Of a stretch of 64,000 nucleotides of DNA, positions 48,068-57,749 are shown one piece after another. A program made the position numbers and the translations under genes. The notes under the pieces are model-generated. The model did no database searches, had not been told where the DNA came from, and saw only the letters and a program-made list of their open reading frames with translations. Source of the stretch: Trichomonas vaginalis G3 (Eukaryota > Parabasalia > Trichomonadida > Trichomonadidae); contig NC_067205.1 of NCBI RefSeq assembly GCF_026262505.1, forward strand, positions 20,147,645 through 20,211,644. The letters run 5' to 3'. The first letter of the stretch is position 1, and each line of letters begins with the position of its first letter.

Positions 48068-48870
48068 CTGTTCTTACATACAAAATAAAAAAAATATTTT
48101 AAAAAAACTAGCGTTATTTTATTTTGTATAAAAGATACAGTTATATCATGAAATTTGGTCATTTTTTCATGATTTTCATGTGTTTTAGGCGACCAGGGTT
48201 TTTCACCTACTCGCAATTTTTTACGATTTTCATAAGCGTTTTACATGGTAAACGTCATTTTTTTGACGAAGTGTCAAAGTTCACTTCGTAAAAAAACAGT
48301 TATTTCATGAGTTTTAGGCGACCCCTGGAAAAGTCGGGGTCGCAATTTTTCACGATTTTCGTATGGAATCTCTATCCTCGGTTTTTCGAGGGTAGCAAAC
48401 ATATGAGGAAATTCATGAAATTTGGTCATTTTTTTCAGCAAAAATATATTTTAGGTGGAACCAGGTCACCAGGTCACCAGGTCACCAGGTCAAATGAACT
48501 TCTCTGAAAAAGTGTGACAACATGACATTTTGACAACAACACAGGAAATAGATTTCATCGTAAATGTTTTGTTGAGACTTCATCGTCAATGAGCGTAAAT
48601 CAGACAAAAATGAGTTTTGGTTGAAAAAACAGGTGGAGCCAAAAATGGCTCGACCTCAAAACAAGCATTTTGTGAAGAATATACCAACCCGCGGAATTCC
48701 GGCGGTTGCTTTTTTTATACAAAATTCAAGAGTTTTGCGTGTTTTCTACGATGTTGTCAAAATGTCATGTTGTCACCATTTTCAAAAAGATGTTAGTTGA
48801 CCGAGGGACCTGGTGACCGAGTGACACCCTCACCTAAAATATATTTTTGCCGAATTCAATAAAAAAATGG
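48068..48870. repeat. Mosaic of non-coding shards in the KilA-N cassette
   Basis: Holds the cassette leader (48068-48095), shards with GTTTTAGGCGACC, a block of 8-bp tandem repeats GGTCACCA at about 48455-48492, the stretch TGACAACATGACATTTTGACA, and a shard of the KilA-N gene near 48660-48730 including AACCCGCGGAATTCCGGCGG. Many of these shards recur, often inverted, at 49560-50190. No gene seen. Confidence 0.7.
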
Positions 48871-48875
48871 TTCAT

Positions 48876-49538
48876 TTACTCACAATATTTTTGTACAAAA
48901 CGACCCCAAACTTTTAACCTCTCTTCTGCAGCTTCTAATGAAATTTTAGCGAGTTCATATTCTCTAAATTCTCTCTTTAAATCTTCTTGTTCCCATTGGT
49001 CTAGTTCGTATGGAGAATCTCTATAACCAGAACATATCTCACGTTCATGTTCTATTTGTTTAAGCACATTTTTTCTAACTTCTTCTTCAAACAAAGGTTT
49101 TGCATTCTCTACTGTATCTTCAAGTTCTTCTTCATCTAATTTCTCATGAACTTTCTTGTCTATGGAGTCCAGAATTTTTCCAACTGCTATACAATATTTT
49201 GGAGAAGCCCACATTGCTATATAGTTTACGAGTCTTGGGTCTACATACGTTCCTCTAACCTGTTTGATTTCATCAGGAATTCCTGCATGAACTTTGTATA
49301 AAAAGCAACCGCCGGAATTCCGGCGGTTGGTATATTCTTCACAAAATGCCGTATAATACTCTTCCCAGGACTTATTTTCCAACAACTTTCTAAAGTCTTT
49401 CCTAAACTGCTGACACATATTTGTTACATTTATATAACCATCCTTGTCTCTACGTAAGACTTCAATACCGTTGTAAGTGCCTTTTGTGAATGTTTCGCCA
49501 TTAGATTTGTTCGTGAACGTTTTTGCTTCGACTGTCAT
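48876..49538 (-). CDS. KilA-N protein with an embedded palindrome, 220 aa
   Basis: Starts MTVEAKTFTNKSNGETFTKG. The KilA-N domain is clear: NGIEVLRRDKDGYINVTNMC, KDFRKLLENKSWEEYYTAFC and YVDPRLVNYIAMWASPKY. C-terminal helices follow (EHEREICSGYRDSPYELDQW, REYELAKISLEAAEERL). Codons for YTNRRNSGG lie on a perfect 24-bp palindrome near 49303-49330 (CAACCGCCGGAATTCCGGCG...), also found in non-coding shards nearby and in Maverick-L. Such proteins bind DNA. Looks whole. Confidence 0.75.
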   Translation of the reverse strand: MTVEAKTFTNKSNGETFTKGTYNGIEVLRRDKDGYINVTNMCQQFRKDFRKLLENKSWEEYYTAFCEEYTNRRNSGGCFLYKVHAGIPDEIKQVRGTYVDPRLVNYIAMWASPKYCIAVGKILDSIDKKVHEKLDEEELEDTVENAKPLFEEEVRKNVLKQIEHEREICSGYRDSPYELDQWEQEDLKREFREYELAKISLEAAEERLKVWGRFVQKYCE

Positions 49539-49559
49539 TTCAGTACGTACAATAAAAAT

Positions 49560-50190
49560 AAAAAATATTTTTGGGTGGCTTAACCGTCGGACATCCGTTT
49601 GTGGCTTAACCGTCGGACATCCGTTTGTGGCTCGACCTCAAAACAAGCATTTTGTGAAGAATATACCAACCGCCGGAATTCCGGCGGTTGCTTTTTTATA
49701 CAAAATTCAACGGGTGAAAGAATACGATGAAGAAGTCATGACAAAACATTGACGATGAAGTCTCAACAAAACATTGACGATGAAGTTTATTTCCTGTGTT
49801 GTTGTCTAAATGTCATGTTGTCTCATTTTTTCAGAGAAGTTAAAATTACCTGGTGACCTGGTGACCTGGTTCCACCTAAAATATATTTTTGCCGAATTCA
49901 GCACAAAATTCATGAGTTTTGTGTGTTTTCTACGATGTTGTCTAAATGTCATGTTGTCTCGCTTTTTCAGAGAAGTTCATTTGACCTGGTGACCTGGTGA
50001 CCTGGTGACCTGGTGACCTGGTTCCACCTAAAAAAACATCTACCCTAAAATATATTTTTTCTGTCTTAAGGAAATTCATGAAAATTCAACGGGTGAATTT
50101 TATATAAAAAGCAACCCGCGGAATTCCGCGGGTTGGTATATTCTTCACAAAATGCTTGTTTTGAGATCTCACCATCTAACCAAAACTCAT
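49560..50190. repeat. Mosaic of non-coding shards, inverted relative to 48.1-48.9 kb
   Basis: Contains a 31-bp tandem duplication (GTCGGACATCCGTTTGTGGC) derived from the Pro-rich gene leader, KilA-N shards with the CCGCCGGAATTCCGGCGG palindrome (about 49672 and 50113), TGACCTGG tandem repeats at 49848-49870 and 49988-50030, and repeated AAATGTCATGTTGTC stretches. No gene seen. Confidence 0.7.
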
Positions 50191-50193
50191 TTT

Positions 50194-51054
50194 TCAATAC
50201 TTTTTCAGCACTTTTCCGTAGTTGTATATGAAAGACAATTCGAGATAAAAGTCATAGTACAATGGAATAATATGCTGCACACCGTTTGTTGTGAACCAAA
50301 CTTGAAAGTCAGAGAAACTGTTACTAGGTGGTTCGTAGAATTTAGAAGCAAAGTCATAAAAGTCCTTACCGATACAAAGAAAACTGTTGTTGCTTGAACT
50401 GAAACTTGCATGACACATGACATTTTGAGGGTCAAACACGTTTCTATAAACTGTCAAATCTGCTGGTGGAAGTATAAATTTAAATGGACCATCTGGTGGT
50501 AATGGTTCGTTCTGGTTTAGTAACCGAAGAAATTGTGCCCAAGAACGTTTGTCTACTCCCCAATATAAAAACTCTGTATCTCTTGGAGGGTTAATTTCAA
50601 TCTTTTGAAATGAAACGGTGGAGTTCATCTTGTCATATTCTAGTTTCAGATAGTATGTTCCATTTAGTAAAGAGTGGTATTTTTCTTGAAATTCCCAGTA
50701 GTATTTGTTTATTTGAGTTTGGAAGTCATTTAGAGTTTTCTCAAGACTTTCGTCTGAACGAATTGTAAAGATTTTCATTTCATCAAATTTTTCTATTAGA
50801 CCATCAGAACCTTTATACTGACCATGAAAATATACTGCGAACATAAACGCGTTAGTTCTATTTGAAAACAAAACTCTTCTAAATCCTATTGCCTTTGCAT
50901 CTGAAGGACTTTGAAGCCAACGAACTGGATAGTCAAACCTGTAAGCCCCGGATGAAATTTCTTCATCTGATATAGTCCTACCGGCATTTGTGAAGATATA
51001 GTCTAACGGTTTTGTATCTGCTACTTTTGTTCTTTGTTTTTCAACCTGAAGCAT
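50194..51054 (-). CDS. Structural-protein family member (FDYP...KAIGFRR), 286 aa
   Basis: Starts MLQVEKQRTKVADTKPLDYI; upstream in-frame codons to 51141 belong to the neighbouring HNH gene region. Conserved block FDYPVRWLQSPSDAKAIGFR near residue 40; beta-rich middle (AFMFAVYFHGQYKGSDGLIE); C-terminal block ASFSSSNNSFLCIGKDFYDF, YEPPSNSFSDFQVWF, then IPLYYDFYLELSFIYNYGKV. Paralogue at 57750-58597 in the same element. Function unknown; a capsid vertex or spike role is inferred from strand content and duplication. Looks whole. Confidence 0.65.
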   Translation of the reverse strand: MLQVEKQRTKVADTKPLDYIFTNAGRTISDEEISSGAYRFDYPVRWLQSPSDAKAIGFRRVLFSNRTNAFMFAVYFHGQYKGSDGLIEKFDEMKIFTIRSDESLEKTLNDFQTQINKYYWEFQEKYHSLLNGTYYLKLEYDKMNSTVSFQKIEINPPRDTEFLYWGVDKRSWAQFLRLLNQNEPLPPDGPFKFILPPADLTVYRNVFDPQNVMCHASFSSSNNSFLCIGKDFYDFASKFYEPPSNSFSDFQVWFTTNGVQHIIPLYYDFYLELSFIYNYGKVLKKY

Positions 51055-51079
51055 TTCATATATGTAAAAATATATGGTT

Positions 51080-51664
51080 TTAAAATGGTATGCCATATAG
51101 CTTCTTGAATTTGTTAAGAAGTATTTTAACGCGTTTTCCATCTGTATCTCTAGTGTTTACATAAGCATAGCCTGCCTTAGTAAAATATACTTGTAATTTC
51201 CTATAGTTTACGCCGGTATAAAAGTAGAAAGAGTCTTGTTCTTCGCTATAGTAGTAAAACTCAAACATATGCTTACCATAGTCTGTAATTTCAATTGTTT
51301 CATCTTCTAGTTCGTCGACAAATTCGAATACAATATCTCCAAATTTGCCTTTGTTCTTATTGTTTTCAGAACGAGTGACCCAACGCAAGTTTTCAAGTCT
51401 ATTGTCGTTTCTTATACGGTTTATATGGTCTACAAAAGGTAAATTGTTAGGGTTCAGTATAAAATGAGTTGCAATGACAATATGTTTAAAATAGTTTTTT
51501 CCACCCATCCTCATAAGAGCATATCCGTCATTTCGCTCCCATTCGCTTAAAACTCTTTTTGTCTCTTTGTTTCTGACTTCAAATGACTCACAACAGTGAA
51601 TTTCATATTTCTCATCTAACAAACAAGTTTCCCAACGGTCTTCTCCAACAAACTCAGCGTACAT
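51080..51664 (-). CDS. HNH homing-type endonuclease, 194 aa
   Basis: HNH motif VDHINRIRNDNRLENLRW at about residues 80-97 followed by VTRSENNKNK, the signature of phage and viral HNH homing endonucleases. The N-terminal YEIHCCESFEVRNKETKRVL segment with GYALMRMGGKNYFKHIVIA is like the NUMOD4 DNA-binding module usually found ahead of HNH. The C-terminal domain (FYFYTGVNYRKLQVYFTKAG ... DTDGKRVKILLNKFKKL) is also found alone at 3203-3523. Lies between the structural-family and polymerase genes. Only a remnant is found in Maverick-L. Looks whole. Confidence 0.85.
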   Translation of the reverse strand: MYAEFVGEDRWETCLLDEKYEIHCCESFEVRNKETKRVLSEWERNDGYALMRMGGKNYFKHIVIATHFILNPNNLPFVDHINRIRNDNRLENLRWVTRSENNKNKGKFGDIVFEFVDELEDETIEITDYGKHMFEFYYYSEEQDSFYFYTGVNYRKLQVYFTKAGYAYVNTRDTDGKRVKILLNKFKKLYGIPF

Positions 51665-51738
51665 TTCAAATAAAATAAAAAAATATTTTTTTGAAAAAAT
51701 GTTTTTATTTCATGCAATGTTTTACTTCATGCAATGTT

Positions 51739-53892
51739 TTATTTCATGCAATGTTTTATTTCTGTGCCGTCTTCAAGTATACCCCAGTACTTACGCTTGG
51801 AGAGTACATGAACTTCGGAAAATACCTTATCTAGCTTAAAACAGCCCATCTTTTCACCGACCATTCCCATTTCAATGAGTTTGTTGTATCCTTCTTCGTT
51901 CGTCATGGGCGCGTCAATGTTCTCATAGTAAACCACAATTTTGGATTTGACTTCGGAGAAGAATTTGTTGTAGTTGTCAAGGACTGCCTTTGCGAACTGA
52001 GGGTAACACCAATGTTCGACAATAGGTTTTAATGTGGTTACTAAGCCACTTTGACCTTCGGTGAATTCGTACTTCAAAACAAAAGGAGAAAACCTTTCAA
52101 CAAAGTTGTCGACCTTCTCATAATGTTTACTCTTCATCTTTTGAGGTTTCTTAATGGAATATCCCCATGTCGAATTCATAAGCAATTTGAGTGTCATTGC
52201 AAGTTTGGGGTTTGAAGCTTTCCTAATATCATATAGTTGTTGTATGACCTTTCCAACTGTATAGTTCCTTCCTGGGAACTCACCATCTTCGTTTGGAATT
52301 CCAGTCGGAATATATTGGACAAACCTCATGTACGCAGCGTTAAGGTCGACATAGTATATCTTTTCATATGAGTCGAACTTGTCGCATCCAATCGGTCCAG
52401 TTTTTGGAAATTCAAGCGAGTCTCTTATCTTCTGAGAAACTTCTCCTGTTATCTCATAAACATCGTCAAAGCAACCTGTTTCATATAAAACCTTCTGACC
52501 TAACTCTGATGCTCTCCAATACAATTTGACGTCGATTGGATGTCTCAATGGAAGTTTGTTTATAGCATCTTGAAGTTCTTGCAACCTCATTGGAAGTTCT
52601 TCTGGTTCAGGTTGGTATCCGAACAATCCAACTCCTTTTGGAACTGTGTACTTCTTTTGTGCTAGAACTTTGTCTGGAACAACTTTTGGTCTTACCAACA
52701 ATGAAAAGTTTGTTTCGTCTTTTGGTACAAAAGTTTCTGTCAGCTTGTCATCTGGAATTGGTTCCAACAAACCTTTCTCGAAAAGAATGTTAACAGCTCT
52801 GACAATGTTGCACTTACCTTTTCCGAACAATGGGTTTGTAAGACTTTCGTTCAACATGAAGTGGTTGTGGACAATTACAATCTTCAACCATGGCAATTTG
52901 AAGTCAACAACATAGTCGTCATGTGAAGAACCTTTCTCAGTCGGAATGTTGACTCGGATATTGACATTTGCCAACGGTGCAATTTTTGCCAATTGACCTC
53001 TGAGAAGGTACCTTGTCTTCACACATGACTCAAGATACTTCATCTTCTCATCTGTAACAAGACCAGAGTTCCTGAGACATGTAAGAATGCAAGGTTCATT
53101 GACAATTCCTTCAATTGAATTGTAAATTCCATACCTTGTCAAGTCAATGTCAGACTTATTTATGAACGGGAAGTATCCAGCATGTTGTCTGACTGCTTGA
53201 GGGTTAGGTTGGTACCATTCGAACTTGACACTTGCAATTCCTTCAATTGCATTCAAAATGTCTGAGTCGGAGTCAACCATTTGTTCTCTCTTTGTAGTCT
53301 TGAAAGCGTCAAGAAGCATTGCAGCTGTTGTGACATTGCCATATGCATAGTAAATGTGACCATCCAAATCTGTTATGGTCAATCTGAGATTGTGTCCTTT
53401 CTTATTTCCGTCTTGTATGGCAGCAAGTACACCCATGAAGCCTTCTTTGTTCTTTCCTTCGTCAAAGTTTACTGTAAAGGTTCGACCAGATGCAATTTTA
53501 CTTCTAACTTCACGATACTTTTCATATGCATATCTTGTTCTTTCCATGGGAGCATGTGCGTCTTCACCTTTTCCTTTTTTCCTTCTCAAAGGATGCAATT
53601 GTTCGTCATGTTTCCAGTAGAATCTGGCAAAGCCGTCGTGTCCTTCAACTTGAGGTTCAGTAACATCGAAAGGCATGTCCATAAGACGTTCTTCTTCTAA
53701 CCTCTCTAGTCTGTTTGGATAATTTGCGCGTGCTGTTTCTAAGTCCATTTCGTAGCGAAGACCAGACAATTTGTCATAGACTTTTATGGGTCTTCCCTTC
53801 CTATATTTAAAATTCTTCGAAACTCTCCAACCATATCTTTGCAACTCTGCTTTTATTCTAGCAGACTTTCTGTCCATTCTATATGGGGGCAT
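51739..53892 (-). CDS. Family-B DNA polymerase, 717 aa
   Basis: Starts MPPYRMDRKSARIKAELQRY (basic). Palm motif A YYVDLNAAYMRFVQYIPTG near 514-532, motif B AMTLKLLMNSTWGYSIKK near 563-580, motif-C-like VYYENIDAPMTN near 650 and a C-terminal basic stretch (SKRKYWGILEDGTEIKH). Polinton polymerases are protein-primed and replicate from the terminal repeats. The 450-residue N-terminal domain (FTVNFDEGKNKEGFMGVLAA; SVKFEWYQPNPQAV) shows no clear exonuclease motif, and the protein is shorter than many Polinton polymerases. The AT-rich leader precedes it. Appears whole as an open frame. Confidence 0.85.
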   Translation of the reverse strand: MPPYRMDRKSARIKAELQRYGWRVSKNFKYRKGRPIKVYDKLSGLRYEMDLETARANYPNRLERLEEERLMDMPFDVTEPQVEGHDGFARFYWKHDEQLHPLRRKKGKGEDAHAPMERTRYAYEKYREVRSKIASGRTFTVNFDEGKNKEGFMGVLAAIQDGNKKGHNLRLTITDLDGHIYYAYGNVTTAAMLLDAFKTTKREQMVDSDSDILNAIEGIASVKFEWYQPNPQAVRQHAGYFPFINKSDIDLTRYGIYNSIEGIVNEPCILTCLRNSGLVTDEKMKYLESCVKTRYLLRGQLAKIAPLANVNIRVNIPTEKGSSHDDYVVDFKLPWLKIVIVHNHFMLNESLTNPLFGKGKCNIVRAVNILFEKGLLEPIPDDKLTETFVPKDETNFSLLVRPKVVPDKVLAQKKYTVPKGVGLFGYQPEPEELPMRLQELQDAINKLPLRHPIDVKLYWRASELGQKVLYETGCFDDVYEITGEVSQKIRDSLEFPKTGPIGCDKFDSYEKIYYVDLNAAYMRFVQYIPTGIPNEDGEFPGRNYTVGKVIQQLYDIRKASNPKLAMTLKLLMNSTWGYSIKKPQKMKSKHYEKVDNFVERFSPFVLKYEFTEGQSGLVTTLKPIVEHWCYPQFAKAVLDNYNKFFSEVKSKIVVYYENIDAPMTNEEGYNKLIEMGMVGEKMGCFKLDKVFSEVHVLSKRKYWGILEDGTEIKHCMK

Positions 53893-53933
53893 TTTTATAA
53901 AAATAAAAAAATATATTTTTTCTTTACTTTACA

Positions 53934-54499
53934 TAACCGCCTGCTACCATAAGTCTTTGACGCCAACCCATACCAGCTAATGAAGGTTGACTTGGTTTAG
54001 TTTCCAAACTAAACTTTGGTTTTGGTTTCTTCAGTTTTTGTTTTTCTTCTTCTATCGGTTTTTCGTCACTTTTCGGTTCCTCTGACTTTACTTCACTTGC
54101 AGGAACAGTTGTGTCGTCAACATCTTCATAAATATCATTATGCCATTTGTTTTTGTTTCCCTTTCAACTTTTGTTTGTTGTAAAGTTTAGAATATTTCGA
54201 CTCTAAGTCAATGAGATGTTCTAATAATGAACTGTTGGTCAGTGAAGTAAACTTTCCATCTGTTGTCTCATAAACTCCTTCAGACTTCAATATTTTATTT
54301 GTGAGAGTCTGTTTCTTTTTTGAGATACTAGCCGTTCCATTTCTATGAAAAGTGACTTTGTGTTGGGGTTGTATTTCCAGACCTGGCACTTTCTATTATT
54401 GAATTTTTCTCTTCATCTGTATTCTTTGACAGGTTTTGACAATGGTTCTGAACTTTTTGTTTGTGGTGTCAAATCTACCGTTTCAACTTCTTCGGTCAT
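53934..54499 (-). pseudogene. Charged Lys/Glu-rich Maverick protein
   Basis: Relative of 10588-11168: MTEE... start after the TGAGATGAAATG leader, a basic middle (RNGTASISKKKQTLTNKILK), a helical segment (HLIDLESKYSKLYNK) and the GMGWRQRLMV-type end. Function unknown. Broken. Confidence 0.55.
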
Positions 54500-54518
54500 T
54501 TCATCTCAGTAAAAAATT

Positions 54519-54674
54519 TTAGTTTGGTTTGTTTTTCAACTGGTGTTGTTGTTTTTTAAGTCGGTCTAAAACTTCCTGAGGTATAGGAAGAACTTGACAA
54601 ACACTGTGGTGTGTAACTGCTGGAAGCCGACAAATCCATCTTGAACCCATTTGTCTCAATGCTGTATTGTTCAT
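54519..54674 (-). CDS. Small conserved Maverick protein, 51 aa
   Basis: Starts MNNTALRQMGSRWICRLPAV and contains SVCQVLPIPQEVLDRLKKQQ, ending KNKPN. Relative of the tandem pair at 10257-10391 and 10428-10568; only one copy here. The TTTACTGAGATGAAATG leader precedes it. No family recognised. Confidence 0.55.
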   Translation of the reverse strand: MNNTALRQMGSRWICRLPAVTHHSVCQVLPIPQEVLDRLKKQQHQLKNKPN

Positions 54675-54699
54675 TTCATCTCAGTAAAAAATTTTACAT

Positions 54700-55095
54700 T
54701 CCCACGTTTGAGGCGGTTGAGGTTGGTTATTGTTTACCCATTGTGTGCATGGTTATATCCTCTGTTAAAGAATCTTTCACCTTGGTCCATATAGTGTCCT
54801 GCTTGGTTATAGTAGTCATTTGCTTTGTTATAGTAGTTTCCTGCTTGTCTTCCTACATTGTCCATCCATCCTTGAACTTTTCCTCTTGTTTCAGGATTTG
54901 GAATAAGATTTGCTGCATCTCGTGCTACATCCCAACCTTTCTGTACAGTTTGTATAAATAGGTTGTGCTTTCTCTTTCAGTATACCTAATGTACTCAAAA
55001 TCTTCCTTCCAACTCCAAATACACCTCTGGCTATTGTTCCCACTGCGGTAAAAATCTAGATGCGACTCCTGCTAATGCGCCAAATAAACCCATTT
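54700..55095 (-). pseudogene. Gly/Ala-rich amphipathic protein relic
   Basis: Same gene as 9838-10203, with the MGLFGALAGVASRF front and the Tyr/Asn-rich repeat end (NYYNKANDYYNQAGHYMDQG-type). Divergent from the integrase. Broken. Confidence 0.65.
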
Positions 55096-55109
55096 CTTAT
55101 GGGTTAAAA

Positions 55110-56061
55110 AAACGAATCCAAACAAGGACCCGTATGTTTCTATAAAGCGACAAAGAAAGCACTCATGGTAAAAATCTTTAGTTTCAACACCAAATGCTTG
55201 GTTTATGGATTATTGGAAAACATTCCGAGAGTTAGAACAGATGGACTCCATACTGGCTAATATTTGTCGGTCAAAACACAAGATACTGTGAAGCCATACC
55301 ATTACAGTCCAAAAATATTTTAGATGTGAAAACTGCTTTGACAATATTCGTTGACAATACCATCAACAAACTAACATCTGACTGTGAAAGTTTCTTCAAA
55401 TCAGACGATATTAAAAACTATCTGCGTTCAAAAAATGTAAACCAATATTTCATTGTCGACCAAAACCATTCTGCTCTTGGTGTCATTGACGGTTGTATAA
55501 AAATGTTAAGAGACTTAAACCAACCACAGGTGGTGAAGCAAATGAAATGTCATATGACGACAAGTACAGACATTTCTCCATGGCAAAGATGAGACAAGTT
55601 TTAAATATTTACAATAGCCGTAAACAAAAAGGTTTGGGAAACCATTCCCCGAAGAAATGAAAAACAACCCTGACTTAGAGAAAGACTATATTTAACAATT
55701 TAGTCAAAAGAGACAAACAAAAAAGAATGCCGGGCTTCAAACTTCAGAAAGGTGACAAAGTAAAAATAGAAATACCTAAACGCGACCCATATGAAAATAC
55801 TATTGACTATGACAACAATGGGAACCGACAGGTACTCACATTCGTGTTCGTAAAAAATAGAAGAAAGTATACAAGAGAATATTATGAAGTTTTAGGCAAA
55901 CATGGCAAAATGTACAGACTGCAAGCAGAAGATAAAACTACTATGCCAGACCTCGTTTCAAACTTGTCAAAGTTCAAGGTGGTATACTTTCAAAGACAGT
56001 TCCTAACAAATATAAGACAACTCCTGACGAATATGCTAAAGAAGTTGAAAATGACGACTAA
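55110..56061 (+). pseudogene. Maverick integrase (retroviral-type)
   Basis: Would join element ends to host DNA. Core segments: AWFMD-LLENIPRVRTDG front as in 9572-9820, then TRYCEAIPL, ILDVKTALTIFVDNT, LTSDCESFFKSDDIKNYL and HSALGVIDGCIKMLRDL, the order of strands and acidic residues of the rve core. A C-terminal beta-rich domain follows (FKLQKGDKVKIEIPKRDPYE ... YTREYYEVLGKHGKMYRL), like the SH3/chromo-like end of integrases. Converges on the fibre-like gene and overlaps its stop by three bases. Broken. Confidence 0.8.
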
Positions 56062-57731
56062 GCAATTCTATACCATGCGTAAACTGTCATGTAAGGTGGC
56101 ATGTAGTCTTTACTTTGTCCCGTTGTTTGTGTATATCCTGAAACGAAATGTGTATGGTTTCCTCCTCCCTCAGTGTTACTCCAGTAACAATCTATAGCAA
56201 ACTTAACGTTGTCTTTAACATCATATCCTTTACCTTTTGTCATTCCTGACCAATCCCAATATCTATGCTTATGCCAACCTGCTTGAGATGTACTTAAATC
56301 TATGTAGGACTATGTGCAGGTAAATTTTCACCTGAAATCGTTTTACTTCCACCTGTTTCCTTTGAAGAGTTTGCACAATACAAAAACCTGTCGACTATTT
56401 GTTCCCATGCACCAACACCAAACATTACTTGAGGACCTCTTGCTTCCATAGATGTATAAATAGAACCTACTGGGTTCATTAAATCAAACATATGAGACAT
56501 TATAGGATTGTCTCTTTTGAACTTAAAATTTAGTGCAACTATTTCAGGTTTCTTCTGGTTTGTGTCAGAATATTTTTTATAATATAATCTTATGTTTTCA
56601 GGGTAGGTAAAGTCTTGACTATAATATTTATTTCTGTCATCTTCATAATAGTATACTATTCTCGTTTTTTCTATTGCATTATATCTTTTATATCTATAAA
56701 AATCTAAATATAATGTTAGCTTTTGTTCATCTACATGTGGTGTTCTGACGTCATCTCCATAGTCATAATAATATGGTGCTGGAGCTGGGTCAGGCAATGT
56801 CATATCTGTCATTTCATAAACTCCGAAATATTTCTTTGTTCGTCTCCATATAAGTTTAAGTAGCAGTTTGTTGTCTAATGGAACTTTAACTTGTGTACCA
56901 TCGTTCTTTTTATAGCTTACATACATTTCATTGTTATTTTTCGGAATGAGTTTATACCGTATACCATTTTTTAAGGAATGTACAAACTCCCATCTAAAAT
57001 ATTTATTTTCTTCATTGACAGAAAAGTCACCAACCATAGTTTCAATATTTTTTGTTGTTCCAACTAAACTTTGGTATATTTCATTGACATATGTTTTATT
57101 TGCTTTAGTGTTTAAGGTTTCTTGTAAGTTTGTAATATTTGCAATGGTATGTGTATGTCCAACGGCACTTTTCCTGTTTAAGGTTTCTTGTAAGTTTGTA
57201 ATATTTGCAATGGTATGTGTATGTCCAACGTCACTTTTCATGTTTAAGGTTTCTTGTAAGTTTGTAATATCAGATATAGAATGTATATGAGTCTTTTTAG
57301 AATATTCGTTTTCAGCTCTTGTCACTTCACTTGACATTTTATTGTCAACATATGTTTTGTCTGCTAGTTCAGGATGAGTATGTTCTTTTGTTGCATAAGC
57401 TTTGTTAGCTCTTTCTTCTTCTTTTGCTATTGCATCGTCTACATATTCTTTGTTCAGCTTTGTTGTCAACATCTGCTTTCAAAAGAAGTTCATCTATAGG
57501 TTTCTCGTTTAAGGTTCCTTTTGTTGGATTTATACAAACAGTATGGTTCTTGTTGTCTTGAAACAGAAACTCATCTGTCATTGGGTTTAATGTCAGTTTT
57601 AAGCTTCCTTCTTTCAATGACTCAGATATCTTAGAATAGTTTGAAAAGTTTGTTGTGTTCTTATTTAGAGCTTGTATAATGAGTTGTCGGTTGTGTTGTA
57701 TTTCTCTCATAGACGCTGTTTCATTTGACAT
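56058..57731 (-). pseudogene. Tail-fibre-like protein with collar-type C-terminus
   Basis: N-terminal part: MSNETASMREIQHNRQLIIQ, then a DEFLFQDNKN beta segment. Middle: repeats of about 22 residues, HTHTIANITNLQETLNRKSA, three times, as in trimeric phage fibre shafts. C-terminal: NPVGSIYTSMEARGPQVMFG, GAWEQIVDRFLYCANSSKET and GGSKTISGENLPAHSP, then NHTHFVSG and YMPPYMTVYAWYRIA at the very end, the typical pattern of tailed-phage fibre/collar proteins. It would be a receptor-binding fibre on a virion. Next to the FDYP paralogue and amphipathic protein. Broken. Confidence 0.8.
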
Positions 57732-57749
57732 TTTTATTCTAGATAAAAT

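Noticed and set aside
55110-56061. Retrovirus or LTR retrotransposon
   Set aside because: The integrase is retroviral in type, but there is no reverse transcriptase, gag or LTR; the setting is a Maverick with polymerase B and capsid genes.
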